Positions 53,901 to 64,000 of a DNA stretch of 64,000 bases are shown piece after piece; positions within the stretch are counted from its first letter, which is position 1, and each line of letters starts with the position of its first letter. This DNA is from Strigamia acuminata (Eukaryota > Arthropoda > Chilopoda > Geophilomorpha > Linotaeniidae), in contig OX442314.1 of NCBI GenBank assembly GCA_949358305.1, positions 22,747,060-22,811,059 on the forward strand, in the 5' to 3' direction. The position numbers and the translations under genes were made by a program. The notes beneath the pieces are model-generated. The model saw only the letters and a program-made list of their open reading frames with translations, searched no databases and had not been told where the DNA came from.

Positions 53901-56630
53901 TAATTTTCCTTATTAGCACATTAACATTATCAATTAATGCTGTTGTAGGACGTTAAGGGAAACACCACTGCTCATCAGTTGCCATTTTCCTTGTCTAACT
54001 TTTCTAGTTGAAAAATTTTGTAGCTAAATTTATGATTTCCAGTCTGTGTGGTTTCTTTGTCTACTAAATCAACACTGGGAGATTTTTTTTTTTTTTTAAT
54101 ATTTTTTTTATTTTTTTATTTTTTTATTCTGACTTGCATACTGAAGAAAATTGGTTCGAATTACATGGCAATATGGCTGCCTAGTTACCATTGTGGCTGC
54201 AGATTGTTCGCTTAGAGCTACAGAAATAAGAAAGGCTGCTTTCAGGCTTGATTTAAAGAGTTCTTAGAAATCTTTGTAAACTTTAACCAAATAGTTAAAA
54301 AGGTTTCTAAACTGTCCTGAAAATACTAGAATTTCGGCGCAATCAAAAACGAAACATTCAAAAATGGAGCAGAAAAAGTCGTGTTTTAGGCGTTTGTTGT
54401 TATTGTTGTTTTGGTGTCTTTTAACATCACAAAACGCGATCGCGTAAAACACTTGGAACTGTTTCCGGTGTTTCTGTTTAGTTTTTCAATTAATTTTTTT
54501 CGAATTTGGGCAGTCGTTGGGGGTGTGTGGGGAAAACTGTTTAGTTTGGGGGGGAGGTTCGAAAGGGCTGATTTAGCAATTTATTTTTGAAAATATTGAC
54601 TGAAATTCGAGTCATGTTTCATCAACAGACCAGCAGTATGTTTGGCGGTTGCACTGTCATTCCAATTATTTTTCTTTCAGGTGTATATGACAATTTAATA
54701 GAAATTGTTGAATAATTTTTGTTTACTTATTGAATGCATCTAATTCGAGCATGCTTGCTTTATCTTCATTGCGGGGAATTTCCTAATTATCATACTGTTA
54801 TAACAAGACTTAACAACTCCTTTATTTTTACTCGGAATTAAATTCTAACAACTTTATATCTGGCGTGTTAAATTCTCACTCTACCACCCAGTACAGTGAG
54901 GGTTTCCATGCCGGCGAAACAAAAGTCGATTCCTAATGTGAAGCGAGGTATACTTGGCCATTTATTAATTCTGCAAGCAATGAATCGGTTGCACGATGAA
55001 AGAAAATGGGGCAGAGAATAGTGTTGCAACGTTATAATAATAATAATAAAAATCTAAAATCCAAAAAAGAACCACTGAAGGAAAAATGAATGCAAATTTT
55101 GATGTTGATTTAAAAAAGAAAAATGGAAGCTCACTATTTCGCCTTTTAGTTTTTGTTGATGGAGAGAAAAATGTAAATTGAAATGGTGTCGGTAGTTAAG
55201 AAACGTGAAACTGGATGCACTTTTCGATGCATTTAATTGAAATATTGACGCAATGGCGTTGTAAATGAAAGCCGGGGATTTTGGTCGTTAGCACTTGGAA
55301 ATAATCCGTTTGAAAAGCTCTCAATTTTGCGAACGAGGCGAACACATTTTGAGTTGTGATGCAATTTTTCTTTATTCATAAGCTATAGTATTCAAATCGC
55401 ACGGCCAGAAACGTTGGTTGAACGGATGGATTACTTTCTCCTGGCAGTAGGCAATTGACACAAGTGCTACCGCCTGAAATCAATAGGACGTTGGACTTGG
55501 TTGCTAGGGGATTCGTTCACGTTTTCAAGTTCGTCTGTGACTTAAAGTGAGACCGATGCTCGTAAAATTCAACTGCATTTTACTTTTTATGTCCACTTAT
55601 TTGCGAAACAAACCTTTGTTGATGGATTACATTGGTCCAGAAGTGTAATGGCGACCATCTAGGAGTAAAGGGGCTTTTTTTAGTATTCAATTTATCGATG
55701 GGTTTATGAATTAAAGGGTTGGCAAGCAGGAAAACATGGAGGATACACGTATTAATGATTAATGAATGTGGATTTTCTTTTTTAAGTGTAACGTTAGGGT
55801 GTGTAAATTTAAAACAAAATGGGATTGCAGGACTAGTGGTCGGTTTTGTGTTGTAAATTGACCGATTTATGAGTTGGTAACGTGACAGGTAGTTCAAATA
55901 AAACGACGCAAATAAGACTAATTTGAACAGTTACAATAATAATTTAATAAACTAATGGGGAAAATTAAGGCAACATAGAAAGTGAATTATTGTAGACATT
56001 TTTTCGGTTTAAAAAGCATCTTTAATGCTAATTTAATGAAATTATTTTCTAGTTTCTTATTAAATTCGGGCAACTGTTAGTTTAAACGCTCAATATCGTT
56101 TAGATTTAATCTCGTTAGTTCGGACCTAAATGTTGGAATAAAACATGAAAGTTAGTCATTGCAGAATACATTATAATGAAAATAAATATTTAACTAAAAA
56201 TAAAATTTACCCAAAACCCTAAATAAAAGATATGGAAATTTTAAACGAGCATAACTGCGTGTTTAGAAGCTTTTTTTAACTAATAAAAAAAAATATTTTT
56301 TTTTCTTTTTATATTTTTATAAAACAAACATGCAAAAATGACTGGGAAAACTTTATTTTTTTATTAAAAAAAAAATAATACGGAGTAATAATTTTGGTTC
56401 GGTAACTACGGTGAATTGTGGATAGCCCCGTTTTTATTTTATTATTATTTTAATAAGTTAATAACATTTTCTGTTTCCATTACCAGGAAAACTAATCGTT
56501 AAACTTCTCCCCTTTACGTTTTTATTTTATTTTTTAACACGTTATTTACTTAATAATGCAGTAAATTTCAGTTGACGAAATGGGACCGGGTGGAATATTT
56601 AATTTATTCCAACAATCTTCTCTTCTGCAG

Positions 56631-56900
56631 ATACAATGGACCAAAGGGGAAGGGAGTGACTAGACTGCGACAGCTGCCGCCGGCTCCCCCCGGGCAGGGG
56701 TCCTCCAACGACGGGTATTGATCCGTGGTGGGACGTGTGAAATCGAGTAGCGTGCTGCCATTGTGGCACGCGCTTTGCTCGCAGCCCCAATCAATGCTTG
56801 AAAACGGGGGCCATTGCTCCATATGAACGAAGCTTCTTTTCCCTTTATTATTATTATTATTATTTTTTTCTGATTTATTTCCGACTTAAAATAAAAGCGT
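56631..56900 (+). other. Candidate 3'-terminal exon (plus strand), coding to TGA at 56719-56721
   Basis: A good pyrimidine tract and acceptor (CTTCTCTTCTGCAG) precede a sharp rise in G+C. In phase 2 the exon reads R-YNGPKGKGVTRLRQLPP, then APPGQGSSNDGY and TGA. AATAAA at 56890-56895 is followed by a T/G-rich stretch. Phase 2 is the phase of the ELAV exon 6 and cassette donors, so it could be an alternative ELAV end without RRM3, or the last exon of another plus-strand gene. I do not recognise the tail. The opposite strand also has an open frame here (72 aa, 56822-56604, MEQWPPFSSIDWGCEQ...), which covers the GC-rich block more fully and is the rival reading. Confidence 0.35.
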
Positions 56901-57085
56901 ATTTGTTTTAGTAAAAAGAAAAAAAGACTGTGTTTTTATTATTATTATTTTTATTTTTCGTGTTGTGAGCGAGAAAAAGAGGGAAAAAACGGAAAACACA
57001 CCCTGAAATGCGGCTTTGTTGCACTACCGTGTTATATTGGTGTGAAGCAACAACATAGGGGGTTGGGTTTTCATTCATTTGATCT

Positions 57086-57099
57086 GTCGTCATGGTAAC
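57086..57099. promoter_or_regulatory. X-box (RFX site)
   Basis: GTCGTCATGGTAAC, full consensus, with a second match (ATCGCCATGGTAAC, 57177-57190) 91 bp on. Both are in a GC-richer patch downstream of the ELAV gene. Confidence 0.5.
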
Positions 57100-57893
57100 G
57101 GGTGCGGGATTCCGTGTTATTAAACCTGGCAATCAGTGAGCTTTTATTTTTAAACTCGGCCATTTTCATTCCTTATATCGCCATGGTAACAGCCTTGGGA
57201 TTTTGTTAACTCAACAACAGAAGTTGGAAAATATTGTTTCCATCAATTATGATTTTTTTTTTATTTATTTATTGCCAATTCCGTCTTAAAACGGCGAAAA
57301 TTAAAGCACGAAACGAAATCATGACTGGAGTATTTTTGGTTTTATTATAAAAAAAAAATATATATATTTAAAATTAATATTATTATTATTATTTTTTTTT
57401 TTTTGGGTTTGGTCGGGGGGATTATTTACGACCCCGATTTTCTTGCTCTCTCCATTTCTTCGTTTCCTTTGTTTTTATTACTCGCGATGATGATGGAAAA
57501 TTTTTTATTGCGTGTTAGAGTAGAACAAGTGTGGCGGTGTTGGGTAAACACCCCTCTTCACCACTTTCACCTCATCTCACCTCACCTTAATTCAAATGTA
57601 TTGATTGGTGTCAATCTCTTTAGAAAGAACAATCAAAATCGGAACAGGATTTAAGCGTTAAACCTGTTTGGAAATAATTTGCACTGCTCGAATAATCTCA
57701 TTTTGGTCTTTTACTCTCTTCTCCCTCCTCACTCCCTCGCCACTCCTCCTCCTCCTCCTCCTCCTCCCACTTTCTCTTTTCTCTCCCATCTTTTACTTTA
57801 ATACGTCAACAAGGCAAAGCCATTATGACGTCATAGCAATTTGTTGCAGGGCAATGGCGTCTGTTATTATGCCATTGGCTTAATTACACTTTT

Positions 57894-57907
57894 GTTGTCA
57901 TGGAAAC
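57894..57907. promoter_or_regulatory. X-box (RFX site)
   Basis: GTTGTCATGGAAAC, full consensus, downstream of the ELAV gene in a patch that also has ATGACGTCAT (about 57825-57834), a CRE. Confidence 0.5.
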
Positions 57908-60773
57908 GGATAGTGCTAAAATTAGTGGCACGCTATAAAAAGGTGAGACCACAACAAACCTACCCAAATAGCTAAAAAAAAACACTTGGGAGTTTGAATA
58001 AAATATTAAAATGGCGGGAGGAAAAACAAAATGGACGCTTGAACGAGAATTATTGATTGAGTAGAACTAGAATGATTGTCGTTTGTGGGTTATTTAAATG
58101 AAAAAGGAAAGAAAGAATTGCGGAAACGTGAGATTTGGTTTCGAGTTTGATACGAATCGAATTGTATTCGACTACGGCGCCAGACCCGATCCCAGAAGCC
58201 AACGCTGAGATGAGGGTTTTGCTGGCTGCCTGGCTGCCTTGGAAACAGACAGCGTGGAGCCGTAAATAATCAGGCAGCACGAGCACACGAGACGCCCACA
58301 CAGACGCTCGATACATGGGATTGCGCTTGCGCACCAAACCAAACTCAGCCCCTCGTGTCAGGGCCAGATAAGCATCTGCACTATTGTTGATTATCGACTG
58401 CTTTCGCCTGGTTTCGTTAATTTTTTTTATTGCTGTTCACATTTTGTTTTTGTTTCCTGTTTTAATAACTTCCTCGGTGTTTAGGGTTAATTGAAAGAAT
58501 AAATTTGAAAAAAAATTATGGAGATTAAAAATCGTTTTGGTTTTTTTGGTTTTTTTTTTTGATTTTTCTGTAGAAAAATGTTGAGAAATTTTGTAAACAA
58601 GGCAATTAAAAGTGGTTTGGGATTTTGTAAAATTTTATTGCTGAACACAATGCTTAGTGGTTTTTTTTTGGTGATATCTAAGCACGGTTTGAACAATGTG
58701 TTTCTTTCACCTCTCGCAAGTGCGCCCTCAAGGGGCGAGTAGATAAGACAGCGAGACGCGGTTGGTTCCAAAACGTGATACTTTTTTTTCTTTTTTTTTT
58801 TTTCTCTTTTTTTTATAGGCTGCCATTTCTCACTGAAAAATATGGCCCCGTGGTTCCAGCAACTCACAGTTCCCAAAGGAAAATGGCGACAGGAATGAAA
58901 AAAATATAAAAGGAAAAAAAAAATTCGGGGGAAAAAATGATTTGTTTTTATTTTATTTTGTTTTATTTTTTTTTATTTTTTATTTTTTTTTTTATTTTTT
59001 AGTGGATGAAAAAAGATGGAGATTTATGATTTTTGTTTTGTTTTTGTTTTACGGAATTGATTTTGCGTTTTTTTTTTTTTTTTATGTTTATGATTTTTAT
59101 ATGTAAAACCGGGAGGAAGGGGGTTTCAAAAGGAATACGGTATTTGTCGTTTGTGTAATTTTGTGAGTTTTCTGTAGTTTGAATATTAATGATGAAACTT
59201 TTATGCTTAGTACCGTTTTTCAGATTGAATTCCAAGTTAATTAAATTGAATTTTTTGGTTTTATTTCTCAAGGGAAAAATAATCTGAGTTTTCAAGTTTA
59301 AAAAAAATTTTTAAAAAAAAATCTAAAAAAAAAAATATTTTCTCAAATTTATTTTATTCTATTTGTTTTTTGATTTCTTAGACATAAATAAAAATAAAAA
59401 TTTTAAAAAAAAAATAATAATAAAAAGTAATAAAACTGAAAAATTGAAAGAATGATGAAGGGTAAAGAAAAAAAAAGAAAAAGTTGAAGAATTTTGACAC
59501 GTAATCAATTTTTTTTTCCTTCAAATTTTTATATTAAACTTTAAACTGATATTGTTATTTTTCACAACACTCTGTATAGTGACAATAGATTTAAACTATT
59601 GTTTCCCACTCACTGTTGATCTGTTTTCTGTTCTGTCAGATCATTGGTTCGACAGTCTTGTTTGAAATTTCCAATCGTTTGTCCCTTTATTTACAAAATT
59701 AGTTAATAAAAATACAAATTTAAATCATTGTCACGTCAACTTATCTGTAGTAAATGTTAAGAATTAATTGACTAATTTTCAGCCACGTATCTTTTTTCGA
59801 CCGCCATACTGACGTTTCGGTAGAACGGCCAATTGTCATTATTGTAACCTCGATTTGAAGCAAATGTAGAATTATTAGACCTATTAAATAACCTTTTTTT
59901 TGTCTCAAAATATACTTCTTTTGTATTACGCACCGGTAACCGAACATTGCTCTACGAAATCTAAAATAAGAATTTTAGTATTTTAAGTTCTAACTTGGGT
60001 TTTAAACAGGAAATGATGTCATTTTTGTTTTAAAATTGAAGTAAAACACAAAATATTTTAGTTTTTGAACGCAACTAGTATAATCTTTGCGTGTTGGACC
60101 ACCATTTTGAGAAGAGTTATTTTTCCCTCAGAATTAGCGGCCAAGATATCAAATGACTTAGACAGTTGTTATAGTACAGAAGTAGACGTTTCTCTAATGA
60201 AATTACTTGCTGTGGAAGCACTAGTTGGTGTTTTAACTTTACCTGTGCGCAATTGTCTAAATGCATTACATTTAGGGAGATAAAAGAATGAGAGTAAACT
60301 GTGAGAATTGCTGTCACCCGTATTTGCATTTTGGTTGTGCGGCCTAAATGGGAGCGTCAGAGCGAATAAACGTGGAGAAAAGTCGAAATGTATAGAAAAC
60401 GGATTGATCATGTGTGTGTACGTGTGGATAGAAGTCGGGCGAATTGCGAATTTGATTCGAGTCGTTGTCTCGAGAAAAGGCAACATCCTAATCACCTATA
60501 AGAAATATCTGGATCATTATCTCGAATGACGCATCGGAATGCGCATGCTTAGTGACATCGCACGTGCAATAATAGCTAATGGGGAGTGTTATTGGCAGCG
60601 AATGGAAGTTTCATCGAGACAGCTGGCCAATTAGATGAGTCTGCTGTTGATAGTTTGTAGCAACTAGCAATATCGACCCGAGAGAAAACAGCGATTGAAC
60701 GTCGTCGATATTCGGGACATATATTTTTGCCTCTCTAGTCTCTACCCATCTGCTAATTAAACTTTGAACAGCT

Positions 60774-60786
60774 GTCGCTTGGCAAC
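60774..60786. promoter_or_regulatory. X-box (RFX site)
   Basis: GTCGCTTGGCAAC with a one-base spacer, within a GC-richer island (60530-60900) that has no coding signal. Confidence 0.45.
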
Positions 60787-62332
60787 CACCCCCAATAACC
60801 CGTTATAGCCTCACAGGGACCTCAGAGCTCCGGAGCAGTGAATGGAAATGGTTGCAGACTCAGCATCAATGACGGCAGCGCGTGTTGTTTCAATACGAGC
60901 TAAACAATGGAATTGAAAGAAAGAAAGAAAAAAATAATGCAGTTGTATTATAGACGATCGCTTTATAGTGTCTGGTTTATAAAGAGAGAAGGGGAATTGG
61001 GATTTGGGGAGTCATGGGTCCTACACACGGTTAATGAGATGAAAGTCTTTATTCCTGGACAGCTGGTGGCTTCTGCAGATGGGGATGGGGGTTATGGAAT
61101 AGACAAACAATGAGTACGCATGCTAGGCAGCTGCGTGTGCGTTATTGAGCAGTAGTCCGATTCAAAATTTGTCCAGTAGACCTTTTTTTGTCAATTGTTA
61201 TTGAAATTAACTCTGTAGACAGAAATTTGTTAAATCAATTTGTCTATTATGTAGTTTTCAATGGTGTGGCTAGGGAAAATAAGTGTTTAGGAGAGAATAT
61301 TGCGACAGTGGTTTGAGATTCTTCTGGATAGATTTGATTTTAATTTATTAAATGATCAAAAATTGCCGTTTGTTGTGCGTAGTTTAGTTTAGTTGAGGCC
61401 TGTGTAAATATAATTTAAAATTCACTTGATTTGTTTACAAGTTTTGCGATTTGTTTGTTTTGATTTTAAAATTAGATTAGATTGTTGAAGTAGCGTTTTT
61501 AAAAAGTAGAAATCAATTTTTTTTTTTTTACTTTAATTAGCGTGAAGAGTTAATAGGTTCGAGCGTTAGAAATGGATTGATTTTTCGATTTCACTGGGAA
61601 ATAAAAGAATTTCTTGTTTTGTTTCAAAATTAATGGGAAAAAAGAGGAGTCTCGTGGGAGTTTCTTTTTAACAACAACAAATACATTTTTCTTTTTAATC
61701 TCTGTTTTTTTTTGTAAGAACCAAATTTTTTTTTCTTCTTTTATCTATTCTATTTTTTCGTGAAAAAACAAAACCCAAATAACAAACCAAAACAAATTTG
61801 GTATTAGAATTTTTGAAAAGTTCTATTTGGTTTAAAAAGATAACAATCATATAATTGCGTTTTTCTATTGTTTCACTTACATCACAAAGGTTTACTGTAT
61901 TAATTTATTAATTAACGGAGAAACCGAGAAGAGTTGGAAATTAATTTATACAGAAATGAATCAACGATTTATTCTTATAAATTTAAAAAAAAAAGAAAAA
62001 TTTTTTGTTTTAAAACAGCAGGGATGACGTTGGGGTGTGAAGAAATCGATAATACAGATGGAGATTAATTATTAATTTTTTCCATTTGAAAGATAGTGTG
62101 TAAAATTCGATGCTTTTTGTTTAACGAACATCCCACTTGGATTGCAAAACATCGTCACCGAGGGGCTTCACATATTTGCTATTTTAATAATGGCGATAAA
62201 ACGCACGCATGCGCACACGACATGTCTCTCTCTTGTTATCATCCGCAGCTAGAGATAATCCCATTGTGAACGGAATTTTCCCCCACCGCCACAACCCCGA
62301 GACTAGTGCTCGGATCAATGGCCCAGCCTCTC

Positions 62333-62346
62333 GTCGTCATGGCAAC
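62333..62346. promoter_or_regulatory. X-box (RFX site)
   Basis: GTCGTCATGGCAAC, full consensus, within a GC-richer island (62150-62470). Confidence 0.5.
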
Positions 62347-64000
62347 CAGAAAGATCGTGATGTTCACTTGTCTGCATCTACAGAAACAAACGGGGTAGGA
62401 CCCACTAAGCGCTCCCAGGGGAGAGCCGACCAACATCAAATTGTCGCCATTATGGAAACTACAAATGACAGTTCCCTAGTGGCGACTTTTTGTTCTAATT
62501 CTGTTGTGTCTTTTAATTGCTTCTTTGAAAATTGTTTATCTTTTCTTCTCCTGCTTAAATTTCAAGTCACTTTTCAAAAAAGAAAAAAAAATCAACGTCT
62601 TTTTCTTAATGACTAACTTCTTGGAAATTTATTTCTTAATTCATTAATTTCACACGTCTAGTTTGAAAGAAATTTCAAGTTAAATATTTACACTTAGATG
62701 AGTACTTAATCTCCAAGTTTGGCTTATGATTCAGCTGAACTCACTTATTTGATGCTAGAGGGCGATTAAACCATAGCAGTCATTCAGTCAATCGACTGAC
62801 CATAGTTCCCCAGCTCAGTTCCCACAGAGGAAAAGATCTAACCGGAAATGATGTCAGTGAATGTGATGAGAATAAACGGGCAGTTCAATTCAGCCCGGAT
62901 ATATTGTCACTGATGTGATTGTCATTGTTAGTATTGATTTTTTGAATTTTGTTCGAGTACGAGAGACTTTTGATTCATCACATGAAAATGTAAAGAGAAT
63001 GCAATTTCTTTGTTTTACTTCCTCTTGCGACGTAAAACGTCGTCGTATTAATTTCATTTAATTCTAAACTGGCGCCCCAAACAAGTGAAATGAATAATAC
63101 AAATGAAGATCCGTTTAATTTCGTTCATTAATTCAAATTGCTCGTTTTAAGAAATTTGCCCCGTTTTAATGGGCTTAACAGTGCTAGATCTATAATTGGC
63201 TGATACGCGAATGAAATCGAATTGTGTCTGTACTCTGTAGCAACATCGATAATCTAATTTTATTTGTGCTTCTGGTTTTAGTACAATCCAATTATGTTTC
63301 TTGCAGATAATTATGAAATTTAACAGATGCTCTTTTTCGACTTTTAGCTTGCTATAGGAAGCTTTTATCCTCATGACCGCTCAACATTTTTATAGATTTT
63401 TTTTTCAGTCATTGACTTTTGATAACGCAACACTACATAAAGATGACCATTTGTTTTTATGTCGTCCAGCCAGACAAAGCCGATATAATTAAAAGACTGC
63501 ATGCTAGTCTCAGAAACGTAATGCTGGTCATTTGAATGTAAATCTTTGGTAATTTTCTAGAATTTTTGCTGGAAGAAAAAATAGGTATCCCATCATTGCT
63601 TCGAAAATTCGAAAATTTGGGTCGTTTCTTCGATGTTTATAACTTCGAAACGGAATTCTAATCTTCATTTTCTCTCAAATGTTTGTTTCGATTAAAATTA
63701 AGTAAAATGTTTACCTGCATGGTTATACCTAATCGAATTAGCCCTGTTTATCTAATTACCAATTACCGTGATTCAACTTTAGGTTTATTTTTTGTTCTAA
63801 CCAAAAATAGTGACTTTTATTAATTATCTTAGCTACGGTAGAGATGAAATTCATCGTATCCAATATCCACGCGTGTTCGTGTTGTACGAGTTCTTCAAAG
63901 ATCGAGTTCAATAAAGGATTTTTATTTTTATCATAAATGAATGTTTATTAGTTAACGTATTCCCAAGTATGTGTTGAAGTCTGACCCTCAACGCAATGTA

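Larger units (their letters stand above)
54600..64000. other. Region right of ELAV: unassigned, with GC-richer islands
   Basis: Apart from the terminal-exon candidate and X-boxes I see no gene. GC-richer, non-repetitive islands lie at about 55400-55560, 57000-57230, 57790-57960, 58160-58370, 60530-60900, 62150-62470 and 62750-62900. They lack long open frames and splice-bounded coding, and contain E-box, CRE and X-box motifs. They could be enhancers. Confidence 0.4.

Noticed and set aside
56604-56822. 72-codon minus-strand ORF starting MEQWPPFSSIDWG
   Set aside because: Kept only as the rival to the plus-strand terminal exon; no recognisable domain and no good donor. Not excluded.
58050-58337. 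95-codon minus-strand ORF in a GC-richer island
   Set aside because: No recognisable domain, and the C-terminal half runs into AT-rich sequence; more likely a non-coding island.

Overview
This is animal nuclear DNA: AT-rich (roughly one third G+C by eye), with split genes, GT-AG introns, and many inverted-repeat transposons and minisatellites. The two genes I can identify by reading exons are AGBL4/CCP6 (a cytosolic carboxypeptidase) and an ELAV/Hu RNA-binding protein. Their sequences are close to those of other bilaterians, but this is not a vertebrate locus. I read it as a bilaterian invertebrate and cannot name the species.

Layout. From position 1 to about 40.8 kb the minus strand carries the 5' part of AGBL4. 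Coding exon 1 is 40766-40784, exon 2 is 13900-14028 and exon 3 is 8778-8902. The remaining exons lie beyond the left edge. About 500 bp after the AGBL4 start codon, on the plus strand, an ELAV-like gene begins. It has a 5' UTR exon ending at 41630, then coding exons 42479-42605, 43017-43226, 45369-45472, 45695-45848, 46630-46855 (or -46888) and 48862-49183, plus a likely 42-nt cassette exon at 47765-47806. The two genes are head to head and appear to share a bidirectional promoter at about 40.8-41.3 kb. The same pair, in the same divergent order, occurs in vertebrates (AGBL4 and ELAVL4 at human 1p33), so this looks like ancient microsynteny.

The AGBL4 introns are full of mobile DNA. They hold a MULE remnant with a frameshifted FLYWCH zinc finger and 9-bp target duplications, nested in a smaller element. 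They also hold a decayed, minus-strand Ty3/Gypsy LTR element (20885-24324) broken by two younger MITEs, two copies of a 5S rRNA-derived SINE, TA-flanked MITEs, a fold-back hairpin and several minisatellites. The ELAV gene body is nearly free of recognisable elements but is strikingly T-rich on its sense strand. That skew continues far past the stop codon, and a terminal-exon-like segment lies at 56631-56721. From about 54 to 64 kb there are GC-richer islands without convincing genes, several holding X-box (RFX) motifs. Further X-boxes lie in AGBL4 intron 1.

Function. AGBL4 removes glutamate side chains from tubulin and other proteins. ELAV/Hu proteins bind AU/U-rich RNA in neurons and control splicing, stability and polyadenylation. 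A shared promoter plus RFX sites would fit joint expression in neural or ciliated cells; that is inference.
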